The notes beneath the pieces were generated by a model. The model searched no databases and had not been told where the DNA came from. It saw only the letters and a program-made list of their open reading frames with translations. A stretch of DNA of 64,000 nt, taken from contig NZ_CP106793.1 of assembly GCF_025642135.1 (NCBI RefSeq), positions 2,897,001 through 2,961,000 on the forward strand, read 5' to 3'. Shown here piece after piece: positions 18,697 to 26,531 of this stretch (positions are counted from its first letter, which is position 1; the number at the start of each line of letters is the position of its first letter). The position numbers and the translations under genes are program-made. The stretch is from Streptomyces cynarae (GTDB lineage Bacteria > Actinomycetota > Actinomycetes > Streptomycetales > Streptomycetaceae).

Positions 18697-20673
18697 TTGC
18701 CTCTCAACACGCGCGCACCACACACGACGAGCAAGGCGGGGGCGGCCACCGACGGGGTCCTGCCGGCGGAGGAGGACGAGCGGCCGGTGCCGGAGGCGGA
18801 GCCCGTCGCTCCGGACGAGCCCGCCGACCGTACGACGGAGCCGGACGCCGAGGACGCCCGCACGGCCGAGGACACCCCCACCGCCAAGGACACCCCCACC
18901 GCCAAGGACATCCCTACCGCCGAGGACACCCCCACCGCCCACAGCGAGGCGGCGGAAACCGGAGCGGTGGAAAACCGGGCCGGCATAGCCGACGGCCCCC
19001 GTCACCGCTTCCGCTGGCGCACCTGGCGGGCCGATCGCCCGGCCGCCGCCCGCGTCCTCGGTATCACGGTCACCGTGCTCGCCGGTGTCCTCGTCGTCGT
19101 CTCGCTCGTCATGCCCAACAGGCTCGCGAGCTTCCGGCCGGCCATGTTCACGCGGATACCGGTGGAGGCGCTGATCGCGGGCGTCGTGCTGACCGCTCTT
19201 CCCCGGCGGCCGCGGCTGGTCGTCGCCTGGGTCGGCGGTGTCGCACTCGGCGTGCAGACCATGCTCAACCTGCTGGACGCCGGCTTCTACCAGTACCTCG
19301 GCCGCGACTTCAACGCCGTCCTCGACTGGCCCCTCCTCAGCGACGCCTACTCCTACCTCCAGGACACCCTGGGCCAGGCGGGCGCCCTGGGAGTCCTGCT
19401 CGCGGCCGTCGCGATCGTCCTCGTCGTCCTCGCCGTCTCGGCGCTCTCGGTCGTGCGGCTCGGCAACGTCATGGCCCGGCACCGCACCACCACCACCCGT
19501 ACCGTCCTCGTGCTCAGCATGGTGTGGATGACCTGCACGGTCCTCGGCCTCCAGTTCGGCGGTGTGCCGCTGGCCGCCGAACGCACCGTCACGATGCTCA
19601 AGGCCCGCTCCGACCTCGTCCGTCAGACCCTCAGGGACGAGCGGGACTTCGCGAAGACCGCCAGGGTCGACGCCTTCGGGGCCACCCCGGGCTCGCAGCT
19701 CGTGCCCGATCTGCGCGGCAAGGACATGATCTTCACGTTCATCGAGAGCTACGGCCGCAGTGCCATCGAGGACCCGATCATGGCACCCGGCGTCGACAAG
19801 ACCCTCGACACCAGCACCCAGGCCCTCGCCAAGGCCGGCTTCCACGCCAAGAGCGGCTGGCTGACCTCGGCGACGTACGGCGGCAGCAGCTGGCTCGGCC
19901 ACTCCACGTTCCTGTCGGGCCTGTGGATCGACAACCAGAACCGCTACCGCACCGTCACCACCAGCGACCACCTCAGCCTCACCAAGGTGTTCAAGAAGAC
20001 CGGCGCCTGGGACACCGTGGGCATCATGCCCGGTGTGCAGAAGGGCTGGCCGGAGCAGAAGTACTACGGCCTCGACAAGGTCTACAACGCCTTCGAGATG
20101 GGCTACAAGGGCCCGAAGTTCAGCTGGTCCACCATGCCCGACCAGTACGCGCTCGAGGCGTTCCAGCGCCTGGAGCACGGCAGGAAGCGCGACAAGCCGC
20201 TGATGTCGGAGATCATCCTGACCTCCAGCCACACCCCCTGGGCGCCCATCCCGAAGATGGTCGGCTGGGACCAACTGGGCAACGGCTCGATCTTCGACGC
20301 CATCCAGAAGGCGGGCAACAAGCCCGACTACACCTACACCAGCGACACCCACTCCAAGGAGGAGTACGGCAAGTCCGTCCAGTACTCGGTGACCGCCCTC
20401 ACCCAGTTCCTGGAGCGCTACGGCAACGACGACACCGTGCTCGTCTTCCTCGGCGACCACCAGGCGAACGCCCACGTCAGCGGCAACCACGCCAGCCATG
20501 ACGTCCCCTGCGCGATCGTCGCCAAGGACCCGAAGGTCCTCGACAGGATCGCGGGCTGGGGCTGGACGGACGGCCTGCGGCCCGCGCACAACGCGCCGGT
20601 ATGGAAGATGAGTTCCTTCCGCGACCGCTTCCTGACGGCGTACGGCTCCACGCCGCACCCCTCCGCGGACTGA
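18697..20673 (+). CDS. Membrane sulfatase/phosphoglycerol-transferase-like protein (alkaline phosphatase superfamily)
   Basis: About 658 residues. The N-terminal ~105 residues are acidic and disordered, with four copies of a six-residue repeat (TPTAKD-like). About five membrane helices follow (~residues 120-300), then an extracytoplasmic sulfatase-type domain. The metal/nucleophile region is FTFIESYGRSAIEDP (~345) and the second metal motif is LVFLGDHQAN (~590). The arrangement is like LtaS/OpgB enzymes that transfer phosphoglycerol or phosphoethanolamine to glycans or lipids. The expected nucleophile Thr may be Ser here. The TTG at 18697 is preferred because AAGGA lies 10 bases before it; an in-frame GTG at 18652 lacks a ribosome site. 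The stop abuts the convergent dusB stop without a gap. Confidence 0.82.
   Translation: MPLNTRAPHTTSKAGAATDGVLPAEEDERPVPEAEPVAPDEPADRTTEPDAEDARTAEDTPTAKDTPTAKDIPTAEDTPTAHSEAAETGAVENRAGIADGPRHRFRWRTWRADRPAAARVLGITVTVLAGVLVVVSLVMPNRLASFRPAMFTRIPVEALIAGVVLTALPRRPRLVVAWVGGVALGVQTMLNLLDAGFYQYLGRDFNAVLDWPLLSDAYSYLQDTLGQAGALGVLLAAVAIVLVVLAVSALSVVRLGNVMARHRTTTTRTVLVLSMVWMTCTVLGLQFGGVPLAAERTVTMLKARSDLVRQTLRDERDFAKTARVDAFGATPGSQLVPDLRGKDMIFTFIESYGRSAIEDPIMAPGVDKTLDTSTQALAKAGFHAKSGWLTSATYGGSSWLGHSTFLSGLWIDNQNRYRTVTTSDHLSLTKVFKKTGAWDTVGIMPGVQKGWPEQKYYGLDKVYNAFEMGYKGPKFSWSTMPDQYALEAFQRLEHGRKRDKPLMSEIILTSSHTPWAPIPKMVGWDQLGNGSIFDAIQKAGNKPDYTYTSDTHSKEEYGKSVQYSVTALTQFLERYGNDDTVLVFLGDHQANAHVSGNHASHDVPCAIVAKDPKVLDRIAGWGWTDGLRPAHNAPVWKMSSFRDRFLTAYGSTPHPSAD
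18862..18940. repeat. 18-bp tandem repeat inside the membrane phosphatase gene
   Basis: Four in-frame copies of a GACACCCCCACCGCCAAG-like unit that encode the acidic TPTA[KE]D repeats of the disordered N-terminus. Copy number is likely variable between strains. Confidence 0.7.
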
Positions 20674-21813
20674 TCAGCCTCCGGAGGTGTCGAGCTCCGC
20701 GTCCTCGCCGACCCCCGCGCAGTCGTACGGGTCCTTCAGCCAGCCGTCCGGCAGCACCACCCGGTTGTTGCCGGACGTACGGCCGCGGGGCCCGTCGGCG
20801 CCGGACGGCCAGGGCTGGTCGAGGTCCAGCTCGTCCAGGCCGGCCCGCAGCTCCTGAAGGGAGGAGGTGATCGCGAGCCGCTTGCGCATCTCGGAGCCGA
20901 TCGCGAAGCCCTTCAGGTACCAGGCCACGTGCTTGCGGAAGTCGATGACGCCCCGCGCCTCGTCGCCGAGCCACTCGCCGAGCAGGGTGGCGTGCCGGAC
21001 CATGACGTCGGCGACCTCGCGGAGGGTCGGCCTGGCGATGTCCTCCGTCCGCCCCTCGAAAGCGGCCACCAGGTCCGCGAACAGCCACGGCCGCCCCAGG
21101 CAGCCGCGCCCCACGACGACCCCGTCGCAGCCCGTCTCGCGCACCATCCGCAGCGCGTCCTCGGCCGACCAGATGTCGCCGTTGCCCAGCACCGGGATCT
21201 CCGGCACATGCTCCTTCAGCCGCGCGATGGCGTCCCAGTCCGCCGTGCCGCCGTAGTGCTGGGCGGCCGTACGCCCGTGCAGCGCGATGGCCGTCACGCC
21301 CTCCTCGACGGCGATCCGCCCGGCGTCGAGGTAGGTGATGTGGTCGTCGTCGATGCCCTTGCGCATCTTCATGGTGACCGGGAGGTCGCCGGCCCCGCTG
21401 ACCGCCTCGCGCAGGATCGCCCGCAGCAGGTTCCGCTTGTACGGCAGCGCGGAGCCGCCGCCCTTGCGGGTCACCTTCGGCACCGGGCAGCCGAAGTTGA
21501 GGTCGATGTGGTCGGCGAGGTCCTCCTCCGCGATCATGCGGACGGCCTTGCCGACGGTCGCCGGGTCCACGCCGTACAACTGGATCGACCGCGGCCGCTC
21601 GCTCGCGTCGAACTTGATCAGCTGCATGGTCTTGTCGTTGCGCTCGACCAGCGCCCGCGTCGTGATCATCTCGCTCACGAACAGGCCCTTGCCGCCACTG
21701 AACTCTCGGCACAGCGTGCGGAACGGCGCGTTCGTGATCCCGGCCATGGGCGCGAGCACGACGGGCGGCTGGACGGTGTGCGGGCCGATCTGCAAGAGGG
21801 ACTCGGTGGGCAT
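20674..21813 (-). CDS. dusB: tRNA-dihydrouridine synthase (DusB-like)
   Basis: A 379-residue flavoenzyme that reduces specific uridines in tRNA. It has the FMN barrel signature VLAPMAGITNAPFRTL near residue 20, the catalytic Cys in IDLNFGCPVPKVTRKGGG (~103-110), ALHGRTAAQHY (~178) and the phosphate-binding GDGVVVGRG-like CDGVVVGRGCLGRPW (~238). A C-terminal helical RNA-recognition domain carries the conserved FRKHVAWYLKG. The ATG at 21813 is used because earlier in-frame codons lie in the divergent promoter region. It is divergent from an MFS gene by 73 bases and ends flush against the upstream membrane phosphatase. Confidence 0.93.
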   Translation of the reverse strand: MPTESLLQIGPHTVQPPVVLAPMAGITNAPFRTLCREFSGGKGLFVSEMITTRALVERNDKTMQLIKFDASERPRSIQLYGVDPATVGKAVRMIAEEDLADHIDLNFGCPVPKVTRKGGGSALPYKRNLLRAILREAVSGAGDLPVTMKMRKGIDDDHITYLDAGRIAVEEGVTAIALHGRTAAQHYGGTADWDAIARLKEHVPEIPVLGNGDIWSAEDALRMVRETGCDGVVVGRGCLGRPWLFADLVAAFEGRTEDIARPTLREVADVMVRHATLLGEWLGDEARGVIDFRKHVAWYLKGFAIGSEMRKRLAITSSLQELRAGLDELDLDQPWPSGADGPRGRTSGNNRVVLPDGWLKDPYDCAGVGEDAELDTSGG

Positions 21814-21886
21814 TGCCCCATTGTCGCGTATCGGCAATGACCATGTAGCACTCATTAGTTAGACACACTATCAATGCGGGCGTACG

Positions 21887-23341
21887 ATGGACCGCATGCC
21901 CGAGCTCAGCCATCGCCGACGTCTGCTGGTGCTCGCGATCTGCTGCATGAGCCTGCTGATCGTGAGCCTCGACAACACCGTCCTGAACGTGGCGCTGCCC
22001 TCTATGCAGCGGGAACTGCATGCGAGCGTGGCCGGCCTCCAGTGGACGATCGACGCGTACACGCTGGTCCTGGCCTCGCTGCTGATGCTCGCGGGTTCGA
22101 CGGCCGACCGGATCGGCCGCAAGCGCGTCTTCATGGCGGGCCTGATCGTCTTCAGCGTCGGCTCCCTGCTGTGCTCGCTCGCGCCGAACCTCGAACTGCT
22201 GGTCGTGTTCCGCATGGTGCAGGCGGTGGGCGGTTCGATGCTCAACCCGGTCGCGATGTCGATCATCACCAACACCTTCACCGACGCCCGTGAACGCGCC
22301 CGCGCGATCGGAGCGTGGGGCGCCGTGGTCGGCATATCCATGGCCGCGGGCCCACTGGTCGGCGGGCTGCTGGTGGAGTCGGTCGGCTGGCGTTCGATCT
22401 TCTGGGTCAACCTGCCGGTCGGACTGGCCGCGCTCCTGCTCACCCTGCGCTTCGTCCCCGAGTCCCGGGCGCCCAAGGCGCGTCGCCCCGACCCGGTCGG
22501 CCAGCTGCTGGTGATCGCCCTGTTCGGCTGCCTGACGTACACGATCATCGAGGCCCCGGACGCGAGTGCAGCAAGGATCGTCCCGTTCGCCGTGGTCGCG
22601 TTCGCGGCCCTGCTCGGCCTGTTCTGGTACGAGCCGCGCCGCGCCGAACCGCTCATCGACCTGCGCTTCTTCCGCTCGGCGCCGTTCAGCGGGGCCACGG
22701 TGATCGCCATCAGCGCGTTCGCGGCCCTCGGCGGCTTCCTGTTCCTGTCCACGCTCTACCTGCAGAACGTACGCGGACTGGACGCGCTGCACGCGGGCCT
22801 GTGGATGCTGGCGCTGGCGGCCCCGACGATGCTGTGCGCACCGCTGTCCGGCCGCCTGGTCGGCAACCGCGGGCCACGCCTGCCGCTGCTGGTGGCGGGC
22901 TGTGCGATGACCGCGAGCGCGGTGCTGTTCGCGGCCTTCGAGGCGGAGACGTCGAACACCACGCTGCTCGTCGGCTACGTCCTGTTCGGCATCGGCTTCG
23001 GCTTCGTCAACGCCCCCATCACCAACACCGCCGTCTCCGGCATGCCCCGCGCCCAGGCCGGCGTCGCCGCGGCGGTCGCCTCCACCAGCCGCCAGCTCGG
23101 CCAGACCCTCGGCGTGGCGGTGGTCGGCGCGGTGCTGGCCTCCGGCGTGACGGCGTCGGCGTACAGGCAGACGTTCGTCTCGGCAGCCCGCCCCGGCTGG
23201 TGGATTCTCGTCGCCTGCGGTGCGGCCGTGCTGATACTCGGCGCGCTCACCACCGGCCGGTGGGCCAGGAGGACGGCCGAGCGTACGGCTGACCGGCTCG
23301 AGTCCCCCGAGGTTCGTGAGGCCTCCGGCGTCTCCGCCTAG
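21887..23341 (+). CDS. MFS drug-efflux transporter, DHA2 (14-helix) family
   Basis: A 484-residue inner membrane proton antiporter of the EmrB/QacA type. It has 14 predicted helices, motif A GSTADRIGRKRVFMAGL after helix 2, and the DHA2 signatures LDNTVLNVALPSM in helix 1 and GAVVGISMAAGPLVGG in helix 5. The ATG at 21887 is used; a second ATG three codons later is equally possible. The upstream 70 bases are AT-rich (CATTAGTTAGACACACTATC) and probably hold the promoter. No linked regulator lies on this side. Its last codon falls inside a 19-bp tandem repeat. The exported compounds cannot be told. Confidence 0.92.
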   Translation: MDRMPELSHRRRLLVLAICCMSLLIVSLDNTVLNVALPSMQRELHASVAGLQWTIDAYTLVLASLLMLAGSTADRIGRKRVFMAGLIVFSVGSLLCSLAPNLELLVVFRMVQAVGGSMLNPVAMSIITNTFTDARERARAIGAWGAVVGISMAAGPLVGGLLVESVGWRSIFWVNLPVGLAALLLTLRFVPESRAPKARRPDPVGQLLVIALFGCLTYTIIEAPDASAARIVPFAVVAFAALLGLFWYEPRRAEPLIDLRFFRSAPFSGATVIAISAFAALGGFLFLSTLYLQNVRGLDALHAGLWMLALAAPTMLCAPLSGRLVGNRGPRLPLLVAGCAMTASAVLFAAFEAETSNTTLLVGYVLFGIGFGFVNAPITNTAVSGMPRAQAGVAAAVASTSRQLGQTLGVAVVGAVLASGVTASAYRQTFVSAARPGWWILVACGAAVLILGALTTGRWARRTAERTADRLESPEVREASGVSA

Positions 23342-23403
23342 GATCTGCGTCTCCGCCCAGGGTCTGCGTCTCCGCCTAGGGCCTGCATCTCAGCCCAGGG
23401 ACC
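23328..23403. repeat. Four tandem 19-bp repeats spanning the MFS stop codon
   Basis: Consecutive units of the form GCGTCTCCGCC[TC]AGG[AG][TC]CT at 23328, 23347, 23366 and 23385. The first contains the TAG stop of the MFS gene; the last two units have diverged. The array ends just before the convergent XRE regulator stop. Confidence 0.85.
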
Positions 23404-23411
23404 TCCACGGG

Positions 23412-24332
23412 TCAGGCGCCACTCCGCTGCGACGCGATCGCCTGCAACTTCTCCAGCCGCTCCCGCGACTCCCGGTCCGCCGGCGCGTACGTCACCATCC
23501 GGGGCCCGTTGTGCGGACCGAGCCACAGATCGGTGTGGTCGAGAGTCAGCAAGCCCACGTGGGCGTTGCGGAACTGCTTGCGCTTGCTGCGGGAGCCGAC
23601 CACCTCGTGCCGTTCCCAGGCCTCGCGGAACTCGGCGGACTCCGTCATCAGCCGGTTGAGCAGCATCTTCCAGGCGGGCTCACCGAGGTGGTCGGCCATG
23701 TTGGCGCGGAACTTGGCGGCCATCAGCCGCATCGTCGCCTCGTGCTCGACGATCGCCGCCCGCCAGTCCGGGTGCGTGTAGCACAGCACCATGCAGTTGC
23801 GGTCCGCCGGCGGGACGGCGTCGAGGTCGCACATCAACAGCCCGTAGGTGCGGTTGTAGGCGAGGATGTCGTACCGGCTGTTGGAGATGCAGGCCGGGAG
23901 CGGTTCGAGCTGTTCCAGCAGGATGCGCTGGGCCTCGGTGACAGACGGGCAGTGCGCGCCGGGTGCCGGGTCGACGGCACCGGCCAGGTTGAACAGATGG
24001 GCCCGCTCGCTGGCGTCGAGCAGCAGCGTGCGGGCGAGGGCGTCGAGGACCTGGACGGACACCTGGATGTCCCGGGCCTGCTCGAGCCAGGTGTACCAGG
24101 TGACACCGACCGCGGCGAGGTGCGCGATCTCCTCACGGCGCAGCCCGGGGGTGCGGCGGCGCCGACCGCGGGGCAGCCCGACCTGCTCGGGGGTGATGTG
24201 CTCGCGGCGGTGCCGCAGGAACGCGGCCAGTTCATACCGCCGGATCTCGGATGCGCGCCGGTCGGGCGCCTCCGCCTCCCGGTCCGTCCGTGTCTCGCGG
24301 ACCGCCACCGTCTCCTGCGCCATCGTCGCCAT
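23412..24332 (-). CDS. XRE-family regulator with MmyB-like ligand-binding domain
   Basis: A 306-residue DNA-binding protein. The helix-turn-helix at about residues 26-90 includes the family hallmark RRTPGLRREEIAHLAAVGVTWYTWLEQARD. The C-terminal MmyB-like PAS-type domain holds SRYDILAYNRTYGLLM and RNCMVLCYTHPDWR. It is divergently transcribed from an MFS efflux gene across a 100-base region holding two identical palindromes. It therefore probably controls that gene and itself in response to a small hydrophobic ligand. The ATG at 24332 follows GGGGG; a second ATG three codons in is possible. Confidence 0.9.
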   Translation of the reverse strand: MATMAQETVAVRETRTDREAEAPDRRASEIRRYELAAFLRHRREHITPEQVGLPRGRRRRTPGLRREEIAHLAAVGVTWYTWLEQARDIQVSVQVLDALARTLLLDASERAHLFNLAGAVDPAPGAHCPSVTEAQRILLEQLEPLPACISNSRYDILAYNRTYGLLMCDLDAVPPADRNCMVLCYTHPDWRAAIVEHEATMRLMAAKFRANMADHLGEPAWKMLLNRLMTESAEFREAWERHEVVGSRSKRKQFRNAHVGLLTLDHTDLWLGPHNGPRMVTYAPADRESRERLEKLQAIASQRSGA

Positions 24333-24373
24333 GCCCCCAGCCTGCCGCTCCGCGGAGCCTGTTTCCAGGTAGT

Positions 24374-24406
24374 CCTGGTACCAGGATAAAGACACTCTGG
24401 TACCAG
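24374..24406. promoter_or_regulatory. Double operator CTGGTACCAG x2 between XRE regulator and MFS gene
   Basis: Perfect palindromes CCTGGTACCAGG (24374-24385) and CTGGTACCAG (24397-24406), centre-to-centre 22 bp, or two helical turns. A further CCAGG half lies at 24365. The position between divergent genes suits binding by two regulator dimers on one DNA face. Confidence 0.75.
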
Positions 24407-24433
24407 GCTGAGGGTCGGCGGAGCCTTGCTGGT

Positions 24434-25861
24434 GTGACCGAGACTCTCACTTCCCCTACTGTCCGCTCACCGGTGGCGACCCCACGGCTGGGCGGGCTCG
24501 GACTGTTCACGGTGCTGCTGGGCGCGGCACTTCCCCTCATCGACTTCTTCATCGTCAACGTCGCCCTCCCGACGATCGGCAGGGATCTGCACGCGGGCGA
24601 GTCCGTCCTCGAACTGGTCGTCGCCGGGTACGGGGTGTCGTACGCCGTGCTGCTGGTGCTCGGCGGTCGGCTGGGCGACCTGTTCGGCCGGCGTGAGTTC
24701 TTCCTCTACGGGATGGCCGCCTTCGGTGTGACCTCGCTGGCGTGCGGGCTCGCCCCGACGGCCTGGACGCTGGTGGCGGCGCGGGTCGCGCAGGGCGCGG
24801 CGGCCGCGGCGATGCTGCCGCAGGTGCTCGCCACGATCCAGGCGGCGACCAGCGGGCAGCGCCGCGCCAAAGCGATGGGCCTGTACGGTGCGACGGCCGG
24901 TCTGTCCATGGTGGCCGGGCAGATCCTCGGCGGTGTATTGGTGGCGGCCGACATCTGGGGCACCGGCTGGCGTTCGGTGTTCCTCGTCAACGTGCCGGTC
25001 GTGGCGGTCGGCCTGTTCCTGGGCGCGCGGGCGGTCCCGGAGACCCGCTCGCAGCACCCGGAGCCGGTGGACGGGCCCGGCACGGTCCTGCTCGCCGTCT
25101 CGCTGCTGACCCTGCTGGCGCCGCTGACCGAGGGCCGGGCCGCGGGCTGGCCGCTGTGGACCTGGCTGGCACTGGCCGCGTTCCCGTTCGCGGCGTGGGC
25201 GTTCTACGCGGTGGAGCGCCGCGCGGACCGGCAGGGCCGTACGCCGCTGGTGCCGCCGAGCCTGTTCGCGCTCACCTCGCTGCGGCGTGGACTGGTGATG
25301 ATGGTGCCGTTCTCGATCGGGTTCAGCGGATTCATGTTCGTGATCGCGGTGTCGCTGCAGCAGGGCGCGGGGCTCGGTCCGGTCTCCGCGGGTCTGGCGC
25401 TGACGCCGATGGCGCTGGCGTTCTTCGTGGTCTCGCTGTACGGGCCGCGGCTGGTCTCCCGCTTCGGCACCCGGGTGGTGACCGCCGGGGGGCTGATCCA
25501 GGCGGTCGGCATCGGGTTGCTGGTCCTGACCGCCTGGCGCTCCTGGCCGCACCTGGGCGTGTGGGAGCTGCTGCCGGGCGCGGCGGTGGCGGGCGCGGGC
25601 CAGGCGCTCCAGCTCCCGATCATCATGCGGATCGTCCTGTCCGAGGTGCCGACGGCGCGGGCGGGCGTCGGCGGCGGTGTCATGGTGACGACGCAGCAGT
25701 CGGCGCTGGCGCTGGGCGTGGCGACGCTCGGCACGCTGTTCCTGACGCTGGTGCCGGGCATGGGCATGCGCGACGCCCTGGTGACGACGCTGCTGGTGCA
25801 GCTGGCCGGCATCGCCCTGACGGCCGCCCTGAGCCTGCGCCTGCCGCGCACGATCAGCTAG
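24434..25861 (+). CDS. MFS drug-efflux transporter, DHA2 family
   Basis: A 475-residue membrane transporter with 14 predicted helices. It has FFIVNVALPTIG in helix 1, motif A LGGRLGDLFGRREFFLYG after helix 2, and the antiporter motif GATAGLSMVAGQILGG in helix 5. The GTG at 24434 (VTETLTSP) is chosen over a much longer in-frame reading that would cover the operator and regulator promoter; GGAG lies about 11 bases before it. It is under likely control of the divergent XRE regulator through the paired palindromes. A terminator hairpin follows. The helix 1 segment has LPLIDFF where DHA2 members often have an Asp in the same place. Confidence 0.92.
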   Translation: MTETLTSPTVRSPVATPRLGGLGLFTVLLGAALPLIDFFIVNVALPTIGRDLHAGESVLELVVAGYGVSYAVLLVLGGRLGDLFGRREFFLYGMAAFGVTSLACGLAPTAWTLVAARVAQGAAAAAMLPQVLATIQAATSGQRRAKAMGLYGATAGLSMVAGQILGGVLVAADIWGTGWRSVFLVNVPVVAVGLFLGARAVPETRSQHPEPVDGPGTVLLAVSLLTLLAPLTEGRAAGWPLWTWLALAAFPFAAWAFYAVERRADRQGRTPLVPPSLFALTSLRRGLVMMVPFSIGFSGFMFVIAVSLQQGAGLGPVSAGLALTPMALAFFVVSLYGPRLVSRFGTRVVTAGGLIQAVGIGLLVLTAWRSWPHLGVWELLPGAAVAGAGQALQLPIIMRIVLSEVPTARAGVGGGVMVTTQQSALALGVATLGTLFLTLVPGMGMRDALVTTLLVQLAGIALTAALSLRLPRTIS

Positions 25862-25884
25862 TCCGCCGAAGTCGACGGCCGGAC

Positions 25885-25921
25885 GCGGCCCCGCACGCCG
25901 GTGAGACGGGTGCGGGGCCGC
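25885..25921 (+). terminator. Terminator after the second MFS gene
   Basis: Perfect 12-bp arms GCGGCCCCGCAC / GTGCGGGGCCGC with a 13-nt loop, 24 bases after the stop codon. Confidence 0.8.
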
Positions 25922-26000
25922 CGTGTGCTCCCGCGCCGCGGCCACCTCCTCCTCCGTGATCTCCAGGACGGGCCCAGGTGCCGGCCGGGATAGTGGCTGC

Positions 26001-26459
26001 ATGGCAGCCACACTGGACTGGAAACTGGTCGTCGACACGCACGACGCTCCCGCTCTCGCGGACTTCTGGGCGGCGGCGCTGGGGTACGAGGTGGAGGACA
26101 ACAGCGCGCTGATCGACCGGCTCATGACGGCGGGTCAGCTCCCGGAGGCGGCGGTCGCCGAGCACAACGGCACGCGGATCTTCCGGGGTTTCGCCGCCGT
26201 CCGGCACCCGGACGACCCGTACGACGAGGAGACGGGCATCGGCCGGGGCCGCCGCATCCTCTTCCAGGACGTCCCCGAGCCGAAGACCGCCAAGAACCGC
26301 CTCCACCTCGACGTGCACGCCGGCCCGGACGCCCGCGAGGCGACCGTCGCCCGCCTGGAGTCCCTGGGCGCGACGCGCGTCGAGGAGGTGAACAAGGGCC
26401 CGGCCGGGCACTGGTGGGTCATGCGCGACCCGGAGGGCAACGAGTTCTGCGTGGCCTAG
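26001..26459 (+). CDS. VOC-superfamily (glyoxalase-like) protein
   Basis: A 152-residue soluble protein with paired beta-alpha-beta-beta-beta modules: LDWKLVVDTHDAPALADFWAAALGY at the start and NRLHLDVHAGPDAREATVARLESLGAT in the second half. It ends with the typical VMRDPEGNEFCVA strand. Candidate metal ligands are His and Glu in HLDVH and GNEF. Members act as dioxygenases, glyoxalases or drug-binding proteins; no specific role can be given. Its stop codon is the first part of an 11-bp tandem array shared with the convergent glycosyltransferase. Confidence 0.85.
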   Translation: MAATLDWKLVVDTHDAPALADFWAAALGYEVEDNSALIDRLMTAGQLPEAAVAEHNGTRIFRGFAAVRHPDDPYDEETGIGRGRRILFQDVPEPKTAKNRLHLDVHAGPDAREATVARLESLGATRVEEVNKGPAGHWWVMRDPEGNEFCVA

Positions 26460-26531
26460 TAATGGCCCAGTAGCGGCCTCGTAGGAGCCTCGTAGGGGCC
26501 TCGTAGGGGCCCAGTAGCGACCTAGTGCACG
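26455..26531. repeat. Seven tandem 11-bp repeats between convergent genes
   Basis: Seven back-to-back units of consensus CC[TC][ACG]GTAG[GC]G[GA] fill 77 bases exactly: 26455, 26466, 26477, 26488, 26499, 26510 and 26521. The first unit contains the VOC stop codon and the last the glycosyltransferase stop codon, so the whole gap between two genes is the array. Confidence 0.9.

Noticed and set aside
26455..26531. CRISPR array
   Set aside because: Units are 11 bp with no spacers and no cas genes nearby.
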